Source: JBKBKN01 sp046294625 | Lineage (GTDB): Bacteria; Bacteroidota; Bacteroidia; M30B66 | DNA: 64,000 bases | Reading direction: 5' to 3' | Assembly: GCA_046294625.1 (NCBI GenBank) | Contig: JBKBKN010000005.1 | Coordinates: forward strand, 97,298-161,297 | Shown here: positions 54,786-62,693 of the stretch, one piece after another | How positions within the stretch are numbered: the stretch's first letter is position 1 | Layout of the letters: each line of letters begins with the position of its first letter | Position numbers and translations under genes: made by a program | Notes under the pieces: model-generated | What the model was told of the DNA's origin: nothing | Seen by the model: only the letters and a program-made list of their open reading frames with translations | The model's database searches: none

Positions 54786-56342
54786 TCAATGAAACAAAGG
54801 AATATATCTACTCTTCACAAAAGTTTGAATATAGCCAAGATGATTTTTGCGCCATTCCTTATTTGCGCTCATGTTCAAATAATCCAAAATTGGACGGCTA
54901 TCAGTAAGAATATATGCATCTTCAAGATCAATTTTATCAAGGTCGATAAATAGATCTTCAACATCGGCAGGAATGGCAGATTCATACAAACTTTTTTGTT
55001 TTCCGGAAACAATAAGGCCACTACTTCTCATTTCATTTGCATGCGTTATCAGAAAGTCTGCATGATATCCATAACTGATAAGCGTTTTCAGAATAGATCT
55101 ATTTCCTTTACCCATAGACCCGTTATAATAGCCATGTGTGTTAATCACCACCACACCCGCAGGATTCAGAATTTTGTCAATTTCATTCACTGCTTCTATC
55201 GTAAAGACATGAGCAGGAGCATCTTCACCTTTAAAAACATCTATTACAATGGCATCATATAGCTTGTTTGAATTCCTTATATACCATCTTGCGTCCTGAC
55301 AAATATTGTTGACCACATCAGGTAAATTGAAGTATTCTCTTGCAACATAAATTATTCTTTCATCCAACTCCACGACATCAGTATTGTGTTGTGCCTGAAC
55401 AGAAGCTTTAGCCAAGGCTCCTCCACCGAGCCCTAAAAGCAGGACATTGCTGTTTTTCGGCAAACTTTCCAATATCAATCGGCTATGCTTGATATATTCA
55501 TATTCATAGTTTTGCTCTGGAGTTTCTCCTTCTGATGATTGAATAGCCATATTGATAAAAACAGCTCTTTGCTTAATCTTGCTGTAGTCATCTCTGTAAA
55601 CATCGACATCGGCTACCACTATCTGACCCAAAATACCTTCGTTGATATAAAGAATATCGAAATTTGCACCAATTAACTTTTGTTGCCAAATAGAAAGCAA
55701 GAGAGTTCCTATAAAAACAGTGGATAATATTCCCTGGTGTTTAAATCCATACTTAAATAAATACACGGCAGGTAATAGCCCCAAAAATAAACCGGTGAAT
55801 ATGGCAGGTAAAATCAGACCGTAATTTGGTATGATGAAAAAACCAAAAAGGAAGGTAAATAAAATTCCCCCACAAGTGGAAATAGCATATACCGTTCCGG
55901 AAACCTTACCACTTTCGCTTCCCTGCTGAGTTAAATTTGCTATCATAAGTGGCGACACCATTCCCATACCAATCACAGGAGGAAGTATAGTGAACATGGT
56001 GACTGTTAAGACTGCTTGGTTAAAAGGAGCGGTATAAGCCATACTCGCAACTGCCTGGGCAACAAATGGCATTGTCATCAGCGCTGCAGCGCTATAAATC
56101 ACCACTGTTAAGAGAGTTAAATCTTTACGAGCTCTTTTCGATAACACACCACCAACAAAATAGCCAATGGCCAAGCCGCCTAAAGTAATAGCTAAAACAG
56201 CCGACCAAACAAATAGGGATGATCCGAAATATGGCGCTAACAATCTGGCTGAAATAATTTCTGCTGCCATAAGCGACCCACCTTCGATAAAAGAGATGGT
56301 CAAAAGAATAAACTTTCTAAGCGATTTGTTTGATGGATTCAT
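54786..56342 (-). CDS. Fused MFS/spermidine synthase-like membrane protein
   Basis: 518 residues. The first 220 residues contain about seven hydrophobic helices (FIEGGSLMAAEIISARLLAPYFGSSLFVWSAVLA is diagnostic of the fused family). The C-terminal half is a SpeE-like methyltransferase-fold domain: LLLGLGGGALAKASV (cofactor loop), VVELDERIIYVAREYFNLPD, DARWYIRN, YDAIVIDVFKGEDAPAHVFT. The polyamine product has not been shown for most of these fusions. Its start overlaps the end of the upstream membrane protein gene by 26 bases, so the two are coupled. Confidence 0.88.
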   Translation of the reverse strand: MNPSNKSLRKFILLTISFIEGGSLMAAEIISARLLAPYFGSSLFVWSAVLAITLGGLAIGYFVGGVLSKRARKDLTLLTVVIYSAAALMTMPFVAQAVASMAYTAPFNQAVLTVTMFTILPPVIGMGMVSPLMIANLTQQGSESGKVSGTVYAISTCGGILFTFLFGFFIIPNYGLILPAIFTGLFLGLLPAVYLFKYGFKHQGILSTVFIGTLLLSIWQQKLIGANFDILYINEGILGQIVVADVDVYRDDYSKIKQRAVFINMAIQSSEGETPEQNYEYEYIKHSRLILESLPKNSNVLLLGLGGGALAKASVQAQHNTDVVELDERIIYVAREYFNLPDVVNNICQDARWYIRNSNKLYDAIVIDVFKGEDAPAHVFTIEAVNEIDKILNPAGVVVINTHGYYNGSMGKGNRSILKTLISYGYHADFLITHANEMRSSGLIVSGKQKSLYESAIPADVEDLFIDLDKIDLEDAYILTDSRPILDYLNMSANKEWRKNHLGYIQTFVKSRYIPLFH

Positions 56343-57705
56343 TTTCTGATTCTAATTCAATTTTCTTCAGCTTTCGTGCTTCAGCAATTTTATATTCTAT
56401 AATAAACAACATGGCACAAAAAAATGGAACGGCCGGTATTTTATATCTGGCAAGTGCACCAAAATTTGAAGTGGAAAGCCCAACGGCAAATGCAAAGAAT
56501 ATAGCAAATATGAAGGAAAACAGTATCAGTGGCTCGGAGAAGATGTATCGCAAGAGTCTAAAAGGTCCTGCTTGAAGTAAGACTTTCAAGGTAAGCAGTA
56601 ATAAAAGCGTGTTTTCAATTGCAGTAATGAAGTTCACAAAATTTCTTGCTTCGAATATAAAAGGTCTGAACAACCCGGCAATAACCGCCGCAGGAAAAAG
56701 TCTTAAGGCACTTCCTGTACTACCATCAAATTCGCCAATATCAAAGCTATTGGAACCATATACATCTCGTGCAAGGTCAATTTTATTGATTTGTGCTTTC
56801 TTTAGTGCATTATCCACATCGCCGTAATATCCCAAAGAATCCTTAAGTCTTGATGTGACTAAAGATGTAATTAATAACCCAATCCCTATGATCACTGGTG
56901 CCAACAATATCTTAATTCCAACACTTTGAATCCTGGATATTCTTTGAAAAAAGATCCACGTTGCACTACCTGGAAGCAATGCAACAAAAACATAAGGTTT
57001 GGTAGTTATCATCAAATAAGCGCTTGCAGCCAGCAGAAAAAGATATTTGAAATTGCGCTGTTTTTTGATAAAGAATGTGTAAACCACATAAGTAAATGCA
57101 CAAGCTCCGGCAAATGCAAAAGAGTCTTTTAAAACTCCTGATCCCCAAAAAAGCACAGTTGGAGTGTAGAGAATGGCTATAGCCAATCTTTTTTCATTTT
57201 GTGGATAGATCTCTGTGAAAACTAAAAACAGTCTCCAAATGCAGATGTAGGTAAAATAAGAAAATAATATTGTGGTGGAAAGATAAGAAAAGCCGGAAAG
57301 TAAAACTAAAGGGCTGATATACCTGACTACTGAAAACGTGTTGAAATCTTTGTAATATTGAGGGCAGCACAGTTCAGCATCCCAGAAAGCTGTGAAATTT
57401 TGTTGCGAAAGGTTGCCAAATAATATGGAAAAATAAGTGTAGGTGTGTGAAGTGATTAACTTTGAAAGTAGCCCACTACTCTGAAAAAATGCTGTGGAAT
57501 CTCCACCCTGATAATAAAATGTATAAATAAGAAAAAATCCAACCGCCCCAATTAATTTCAACTGAAGCCCTCTTAGATAATACTTATAAACAGGATTAGT
57601 TACAATTTTTCTTGCCTTTGTGGCGCTTGCTAAAAAATAAATAATGGCTATGTAGAAAGGCGCAAGAATAAAGTCTAATAATGAGTATAGTTCTATTTTA
57701 TCCAT
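56317..57705 (-). CDS. Polytopic membrane protein, unknown (possible GT-C-like)
   Basis: 462 residues with about ten to eleven hydrophobic helices; a long loop after the second helix contains YYQGGDSTAFFQSSGLLSKL, a periplasmic acidic segment, and later GSGVLKDSFAFAGACAF. These features recall membrane glycosyltransferases or polymerases of polysaccharide loci, but no accepted motif is seen. It overlaps the spermidine-synthase-like gene by 26 bases (translation coupling) and is divergent from a glycosyltransferase, which supports a link to surface glycans. Function unknown. Confidence 0.75.
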   Translation of the reverse strand: MDKIELYSLLDFILAPFYIAIIYFLASATKARKIVTNPVYKYYLRGLQLKLIGAVGFFLIYTFYYQGGDSTAFFQSSGLLSKLITSHTYTYFSILFGNLSQQNFTAFWDAELCCPQYYKDFNTFSVVRYISPLVLLSGFSYLSTTILFSYFTYICIWRLFLVFTEIYPQNEKRLAIAILYTPTVLFWGSGVLKDSFAFAGACAFTYVVYTFFIKKQRNFKYLFLLAASAYLMITTKPYVFVALLPGSATWIFFQRISRIQSVGIKILLAPVIIGIGLLITSLVTSRLKDSLGYYGDVDNALKKAQINKIDLARDVYGSNSFDIGEFDGSTGSALRLFPAAVIAGLFRPFIFEARNFVNFITAIENTLLLLLTLKVLLQAGPFRLLRYIFSEPLILFSFIFAIFFAFAVGLSTSNFGALARYKIPAVPFFCAMLFIIEYKIAEARKLKKIELESENESIKQIA

Positions 57706-57756
57706 TCAATTGCGCTATTTTAGCCCGGATTTTTCGATTTCAAAAGTACGCATAAT

Positions 57757-58995
57757 TTGAATATTCTATTTATCTCATATGATGGCATGACCGATCCATT
57801 AGGTCAGTCTCAGGTTCTACCCTATCTTTCCGGATTGTCTAAGCTTGGTTATCGAATCTTCCTCATCTCTATGGAAAAGACGAATAGATTTCAACAACAC
57901 AATTTGACTATAAAGCACATTTGTGATCAACATAATATTGAATGGTATCCATTGAAATATCGCTCTGGAATACCCATTTTTTCGGGCTTTCTGAATATTC
58001 AAACACTATATGCAAAAGCAAAAGAAGTAGTTAAAAAAAGTCACATTCATCTAATTCATGGGAGGGCTGCTGTAGCTACATTGGTAGCCTTAAAAATTAA
58101 AAACAAGTTTGGTATACCGTTTATTTTCGATATGCGCGGATTTTGGGCTGATGAGAAGCTGGATGGAAACCTTTGGAATCTTGGGAATCCGCTTCACCGC
58201 TTTGCTTTTAATTATTTTAAACAAAAAGAGAAAGAACTCTTGCTCAACGCTACACACGTAATTTCGCTAACGCATAAGGGTAAAGAAATCATTCTTAGTC
58301 AACCTTTGTTTAATAAACTTAAAGTTACAGTTATACCCTGCTGTGCCGATTTGGACTTCTTTGATTACCGTAATGTAGATCAATCACACAGGGTATTACT
58401 TAGAAAAGAACTTGGAATCGATGAACATGCTTTAGTAATGAATTATCTTGGTTCATGGGGAACTTGGTATATGCCAAGAGAGATGATGTATTTTTTCTCT
58501 AGATTGCTTGTTGCTTATCCTGATGCTATCTTCATGATCATGTCTCAGGACGATGAAGAAAAAATTAAAAAAGATGCAGCACTCTTTCATATTCCTGATA
58601 AAAATCTGGTGATTAAATCTGTAGTGCGTAATGAAGTACCTTTCTACCTTTCAGCAGCTGATTTTGCCATCTTTTTCATAAAGCCTGTTTACTCTAAACA
58701 AGCTTCATCTCCTACTAAAATGGGGGAAATCATGGGTATGGGACTACCTTTAATTTGCAATGCCGGTGTGGGCGATGTGGAAGAAATTATGAAGGATGCT
58801 AAAGGGGTCGTAGTAAAAGAGTTCGATGAAAAAACTTTAGACCATTCCTTGAATCGAATCTTAACATTAATCAAATCTGACAAAAACGTGAATCGAAACT
58901 GTGCTTTAAAAGTTTATTCACTAAAGGATGGAATTGAGAAATATGCCAAAGTGTATGCTTCTGTTCTTAACGATGGTGATAAGGATGGCCTTTGA
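57757..58995 (+). CDS. Glycosyltransferase, GT4-like
   Basis: 412 residues. The start is a TTG at 57757 immediately before the conserved N-terminal strand NILFISYDGMTDPLGQSQVLPYLSGL; no ATG lies near. GT-B fold features: IHLIHGRAAVATLVALKIK, FDMRGFWADEKLDGNLWN, KVTVIPCCADLDFF, MNYLGSWGTWYMPREMM, and the C-terminal sugar-nucleotide loop KQASSPTKMGEIMGMGLPLICNAGVGDVEEI. It probably adds a sugar to a surface polysaccharide or protein glycan. Its 3' end overlaps the convergent rlmH gene by 29 bases. Confidence 0.88.
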   Translation: MNILFISYDGMTDPLGQSQVLPYLSGLSKLGYRIFLISMEKTNRFQQHNLTIKHICDQHNIEWYPLKYRSGIPIFSGFLNIQTLYAKAKEVVKKSHIHLIHGRAAVATLVALKIKNKFGIPFIFDMRGFWADEKLDGNLWNLGNPLHRFAFNYFKQKEKELLLNATHVISLTHKGKEIILSQPLFNKLKVTVIPCCADLDFFDYRNVDQSHRVLLRKELGIDEHALVMNYLGSWGTWYMPREMMYFFSRLLVAYPDAIFMIMSQDDEEKIKKDAALFHIPDKNLVIKSVVRNEVPFYLSAADFAIFFIKPVYSKQASSPTKMGEIMGMGLPLICNAGVGDVEEIMKDAKGVVVKEFDEKTLDHSLNRILTLIKSDKNVNRNCALKVYSLKDGIEKYAKVYASVLNDGDKDGL

Positions 58996-59440
58996 TAATG
59001 GTTACACATCGATAGAGTTGTTCAACAAAAACCAGTCTAGCCAATTGATGTGGAAAGGTAAATGCTGATAAGCTAATTTTACCTGAACATTTGGAATAAA
59101 GTTCATCGGAAAATCCAAATGCTCCGCCAATCACAAAAGAAATTGTGCTTTGTCCGTGCAACACCGATGTTGAAATAAAACTTGCCAGCGATTCTGATGT
59201 GTAGGTCTTCCCCTTTTCATCGAGCAAATAAAAAGGTTCATTTGCTTTTAGCTTCTGCAAAATCAGCTCCCCTTCTCTTCTTTTTAGTTCAGCATCTGGC
59301 AGTGAATTAGCCTGCTTCAGCCCCGGTATTTCTATTAACTCAAAATCACACAAAGCAGACAGTCGCTTTTTGTACTGATTTACGGGAGTTTCATAGATCT
59401 CTTTCTCCGTTTTGTGAATGACAATTAGTTTTATTCTCAT
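58967..59440 (-). CDS. rlmH: 23S rRNA (pseudouridine1915-N3)-methyltransferase
   Basis: 157 residues from the ATG at 59440 (MRIKLIVIHKT), the standard RlmH N-terminus and length; a longer frame adds six unlikely residues. The SPOUT knot signatures are present: FYLLDEKGKTYTSESLA, ISFVIGGAFGFSDELYS and the C-terminal FTFPHQLARLVFVEQLYRCVTIIKGHPYH. It modifies helix 69 of 23S rRNA on the assembled ribosome. It follows the XRE-S24 gene by 27 bases and overlaps the convergent glycosyltransferase gene. Confidence 0.96.
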   Translation of the reverse strand: MRIKLIVIHKTEKEIYETPVNQYKKRLSALCDFELIEIPGLKQANSLPDAELKRREGELILQKLKANEPFYLLDEKGKTYTSESLASFISTSVLHGQSTISFVIGGAFGFSDELYSKCSGKISLSAFTFPHQLARLVFVEQLYRCVTIIKGHPYHHR

Positions 59441-59467
59441 TTCTATACAGTGCAACAAATACGCTGT

Positions 59468-60268
59468 TTAAGAAGCATTCAATTTATTCTTGAGTAAGGT
59501 AACTTCACGCTGAAGCTGCATCACTGTATTGGTCAACTCCCCTTTTTCGAGATTGGGCTCCGGAAGTTCACCACTGATAAAATGTACAAATTTCCAAACT
59601 TCTTTGATTTGTCCTATTGGCAATTCATATGGGGCATACATGGGATTAGTAGAGCACAGCAACAATGAGCCATTCTGAGCTATTCTGTTATACAATATTT
59701 TAAAGACTATGCCTTCATCCACCGTTATGACAATGTAAGGATAACCATCCTTAATAAAATTCCAATTTTGAAGATACTCTCCAGTAACCCAGGAGCCTTC
59801 GCTCACCGGTGGCATAGAGTCTCCAATGATGGGAAATGTTCTGTACTTTTTATTTTTTGATAGAAAAGGCAATTGGAAAGTAGGCAGCACCCGAATATAA
59901 TCCGGGTCGGCATAGCCGGATACATAACCTGCTCGCGCACTTATAGGCACAAGTTCTATATTCTCATTGTTGTCACGGTCAACTGTGGTAGCGACCACCC
60001 TTAAATGTTTTCCTTCTAAATCTAGAATATTGCCACTGGTAAGTTTTTCAACATAGGCTTGACCTTTCGAAGATAAGTCTTCGCAAAGGAGACTGTCTAT
60101 GGAAATATTATATAGTTTTGAAAACTTGATTAAGCCTTCTACTGATGGTTCTGACGTTCCATTTTCGTAGCCACTGATTGATGTTCTTTTCAAGCCCAGC
60201 TTTTCAGCAACTTCTTCTTGTGAAAGTCCCTTAATTTTTCTGAGTATCTTTAAGTTTGATGAAAGCAT
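59468..60268 (-). CDS. XRE-type repressor with S24 (LexA-like) peptidase domain
   Basis: 266 residues. Helix-turn-helix at about 1-60 (LKILRKIKGLSQEEVAEKLGLKRTSISGYENGTSEPS). A LexA-like Ala-Gly sits in ARAGYVSGYAD near residue 114. The S24 catalytic Ser is in IIGDSMPPVSEGSWV and the catalytic Lys in GIVFKILYNR. A short C-terminal coiled coil follows (LTNTVMQLQREVTLLKNKL). In phage and SOS repressors this architecture cleaves itself under stress; Bacteroidota members often act as single-gene regulators. A perfect inverted repeat lies at 60294-60333, 26 bases before the ATG, so autoregulation is likely. Confidence 0.92.
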   Translation of the reverse strand: MLSSNLKILRKIKGLSQEEVAEKLGLKRTSISGYENGTSEPSVEGLIKFSKLYNISIDSLLCEDLSSKGQAYVEKLTSGNILDLEGKHLRVVATTVDRDNNENIELVPISARAGYVSGYADPDYIRVLPTFQLPFLSKNKKYRTFPIIGDSMPPVSEGSWVTGEYLQNWNFIKDGYPYIVITVDEGIVFKILYNRIAQNGSLLLCSTNPMYAPYELPIGQIKEVWKFVHFISGELPEPNLEKGELTNTVMQLQREVTLLKNKLNAS

Positions 60269-60293
60269 AAAATTGATTTATTGCCGCAAGATA

Positions 60294-60333
60294 ATAAATT
60301 GTCATAAATACTGTCTATTTTCTGACAATTTAT
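60294..60333. promoter_or_regulatory. Operator-like perfect inverted repeat before the XRE-S24 gene
   Basis: ATAAATTGTCA (60294-60304) and TGACAATTTAT (60323-60333) form a perfect 11-bp inverted repeat with an 18-base spacer. Arm centres are 29 bp apart, about 2.8 helix turns. A leftward TATTTATG (60310-60303) overlaps one arm and a TTG lies in the other at 17-base spacing, so bound repressor would cover the promoter. Confidence 0.75.
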
Positions 60334-60379
60334 GTGACGAAATGTATTTCCATAAAATCAACCTAGTCCAAAAATAAAA

Positions 60380-60399
60380 AAGCCCGAAGAATCGGGCTT
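60380..60399 (-). terminator. Intrinsic terminator downstream of pruA
   Basis: Perfect 8-bp stem AAGCCCGA/TCGGGCTT (60380-60387 with 60392-60399), loop of 4, followed leftward by UUUUUAUUUUUGG. It lies about 170 bases past the pruA stop and 20 bases after the tiny frame at 60419-60472. Confidence 0.9.
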
Positions 60400-60418
60400 A
60401 AAGAAAGTTTTGAAAGAA

Positions 60419-60472
60419 TCAGGCAAGTCGTTTGAACTGTCGTCTGAAAGGGTATGTGTTGATTGTTTTCAT
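60419..60472 (-). CDS. Candidate tiny basic peptide (17 residues)
   Basis: ATG at 60472, TGA at 60419: MKTINTYPFRRQFKRLA, with five basic residues. It overlaps (ATGA) the end of another tiny frame at 60469-60519 (MKPTRSFYVPYRNKNR, also basic), and ends 20 bases before a strong terminator. It may be simple chance in the pruA 3' region; frames this short arise easily. Listed because of the overlap, composition and terminator spacing. Confidence 0.25.
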   Translation of the reverse strand: MKTINTYPFRRQFKRLA

Positions 60473-60570
60473 CGATTTTTATTTCTATATGGAACGTAAA
60501 AACTTCGAGTGGGTTTCATATGATTTTTTTTAAAATCCATAAGAAAAGACCGCGATGAAAACCCTATTTA

Positions 60571-62196
60571 TTACTCTAGAAATGGATAGCGAAAATCTTT
60601 CGGAGGATCAAACGTTTCTTTGATAGTGCGAGGCGACACCCAGCGCAGCAAATTAATCATTGATCCAGCTTTGTCATTGGTTCCCGAACCACGTGCTCCG
60701 CCAAAAGGCTGCTGGCCCACAACTGCGCCGGTGGGTTTATCGTTGATATAAAAATTGCCCGCAGCATTGCGCAAGGCATACACTGCTTTATCGATGGCAT
60801 AACGGTCTTGCGAAATAATAGAACCTGTGAGTGCATAAGCAGAAGTGGTATCCACCAATTGAAGTGTTGCATCAAACTCATTTTCCGGATAAACATATAT
60901 AGTCACCACAGGACCAAAAAGCTCTTCACGCATGGTCACATAATGCGGATTTGTGGTTAGAATCACCGTAGGCTCAATGAAATAACCTATCGATTTATCA
61001 CCATTACCTCCAGCAATAATTTCTGTACTGGTGTCTTTTTTGGCTGCATCAATGTAGGACATCAATTTGTCAAATGCTTTTTCATCGATCACTGCATTGA
61101 TGAAATTTGAAAAATCATCGACCGGACCTATTTTCATAGCCACGAGGTCTTCCAAAAGATATTTCTTGACATCGTTCCATATATTTGAAGGAATGTAAAC
61201 CCGCGAAGCCGCTGAGCATTTCTGTCCTTGATATTCGAATGCGCCTCGGCTAATAGCTGTTGCAACCACTTTAGCGTCGGCGCTTGGATGTGCAAGAATA
61301 AAGTCTTTTCCGCCAGTTTCGCCCACTATTCTTGGATACGTTTTGTAGCGATGAATATTTTCTCCAATGGTTTTCCAGATGTTTTGAAAAACAGAAGTGG
61401 AGCCGGTAAAATGAATACCAGCAAAATCAGGGTGTTTAAAAATAACATCTCCTGCCACCGGACCACTTACAAACACCAAATTAATTACTCCATCAGGAAG
61501 TCCTGCCTCACGAAACACTTCCATAATTACATGTGCTGCATAAATCTGTGTATCTGCCGGTTTCCAAACCACCACATTGCCCATCATGGCAGCCGATGAA
61601 GGCAAATTGCCTGCAATAGCGGTAAAATTAAAAGGTGTAAGTGCAAACACAAATCCTTCTAATGGACGATGTTCTACTCTATTCCATACGCCTGGCGATG
61701 AGATGGGTTGCTGTGCATATATTTCAGTCATATACTGCACATTGAACCGCAGAAAATCAATCAATTCGCAAGCAGAGTCAATCTCGGCTTGATACACATT
61801 CTTAGATTGTCCAAGCATGGTAGCAGCATTGATTTGATCGCGATAAGGTCCGGCAATAAGTTCGGCAGCTTTTAGAAAAATGGCTGCACGATTTTCCCAA
61901 GTGATGGCTTCCCATTTTTCTTTAGCGGCTAAAGCTTCATCTATGGCCATGGAAACATGGCTGGCATCCCCCCTCGAAAACTGACCTAAAATATGGGCAT
62001 GTTTATGTGGTTGTCGAAGGGTAACTTTTTGGTCTGTAAAAATCTCCTTCCCCCCTATGATCATTGGAATATCTAATTGAACAGCCTGCATTTCAGCTAA
62101 TTTCTTTTGTAGTGAAATTCGCTCAGGTGAGCCTAGCGCATAGCTTTTAACTGGTTCGTTTTGGGCTTGGGGAACATTAAAAAATCCTTTTAACAT
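60571..62196 (-). CDS. pruA: L-glutamate gamma-semialdehyde dehydrogenase (delta-1-pyrroline-5-carboxylate dehydrogenase)
   Basis: 541 residues, the stand-alone PruA length. NAD-binding and catalytic motifs: FALTPFNFTAIAGNLPSSAAMMGNVVVWKPADTQ, the Glu in RIVGETGGKDF, catalytic Cys in FEYQGQKCSAASRVYIP, REELFGPVVTIYVYP, and the C-terminal GQQPFGGARGSGTNDKAGS. It oxidises glutamate semialdehyde to glutamate in proline breakdown. No proline dehydrogenase (putA) gene is adjacent. A -7 element TACCTTTG is upstream (62235-62228). Confidence 0.96.
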   Translation of the reverse strand: MLKGFFNVPQAQNEPVKSYALGSPERISLQKKLAEMQAVQLDIPMIIGGKEIFTDQKVTLRQPHKHAHILGQFSRGDASHVSMAIDEALAAKEKWEAITWENRAAIFLKAAELIAGPYRDQINAATMLGQSKNVYQAEIDSACELIDFLRFNVQYMTEIYAQQPISSPGVWNRVEHRPLEGFVFALTPFNFTAIAGNLPSSAAMMGNVVVWKPADTQIYAAHVIMEVFREAGLPDGVINLVFVSGPVAGDVIFKHPDFAGIHFTGSTSVFQNIWKTIGENIHRYKTYPRIVGETGGKDFILAHPSADAKVVATAISRGAFEYQGQKCSAASRVYIPSNIWNDVKKYLLEDLVAMKIGPVDDFSNFINAVIDEKAFDKLMSYIDAAKKDTSTEIIAGGNGDKSIGYFIEPTVILTTNPHYVTMREELFGPVVTIYVYPENEFDATLQLVDTTSAYALTGSIISQDRYAIDKAVYALRNAAGNFYINDKPTGAVVGQQPFGGARGSGTNDKAGSMINLLRWVSPRTIKETFDPPKDFRYPFLE

Positions 62197-62227
62197 GTCT
62201 TTAGATGGTTTTAATTTGATTGAGCAG

Positions 62228-62235
62228 CAAAGGTA
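62228..62235 (-). promoter_or_regulatory. -7 promoter element for pruA
   Basis: Leftward TACCTTTG (full TAnnTTTG match), 31 bases before the pruA ATG. No TTG is seen at the normal -33 distance. Confidence 0.45.
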
Positions 62236-62484
62236 GAATTTATCGCTTGAAATCTAAGTAACATCGGCAACACATCGTGCAAATCATCCGTTCGATATTG
62301 GTTGGCAGCCTAACAACCAAAAATTAGTTGTAATTCGTTGAATTCAATAAAAATTGAATTCAGTTAAACATTTAAAAACCAGCCCATTCAGCCATGCGCT
62401 TTGCCTTGCTCAAAAAAAAACTCTTTGTAGGAGGTCGTTTGTCTTTGGAATGCAAGGCATGTCAAGTGGAACCAACTTCAAGAA

Positions 62485-62640
62485 TTAAGCCCCTACTGCT
62501 TGCAACACAGCGCGCATTTGCTCACGATTTTTTACCGAAATTGTCAATAAGCGCTGCGAAAGATTCGAATTGATGCGGCCTATATTATTTGCTTGGCCAA
62601 CACTTGGCACTTTTGGTTGATTGAAAGTTGGATTCAGCAT
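62485..62640 (-). CDS. Candidate small protein of 51 residues
   Basis: An open frame from ATG 62640 to TAA 62485 encodes MLNPTFNQPKVPSVGQANNI ... RINSNLSQRLLTISVKNREQ ... MRAVLQAVGA. It has a disordered N-terminal third and an amphipathic helical remainder, without Cys or Trp. It begins 53 bases after the ABC transporter stop in the same direction, so it may be the last gene of that operon. A rightward frame of 59 codons (from 62393) overlaps it and looks less protein-like. The family is not known to me. Confidence 0.45.
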   Translation of the reverse strand: MLNPTFNQPKVPSVGQANNIGRINSNLSQRLLTISVKNREQMRAVLQAVGA

Positions 62641-62693
62641 GCTTACCTATGCGGCAGCAAATATCCTTCAAAAAGCATGCTTAGGAATATGAT

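Noticed and set aside
54743..54906. Rightward 54-codon frame starting before the spermidine-synthase-like gene end
   Set aside because: It runs mostly antisense into a firm coding region and ends there; no protein-like pattern.
59468..60268. Prophage repressor
   Set aside because: No integrase, structural or other phage genes are nearby; the gene stands beside rlmH and pruA, so a chromosomal regulator is more likely.
62393..62572. Rightward 59-codon frame (MRFALLKKKLFVGG...)
   Set aside because: It is antisense to the better 51-residue frame, has unusual composition and no promoter or neighbours in its direction.
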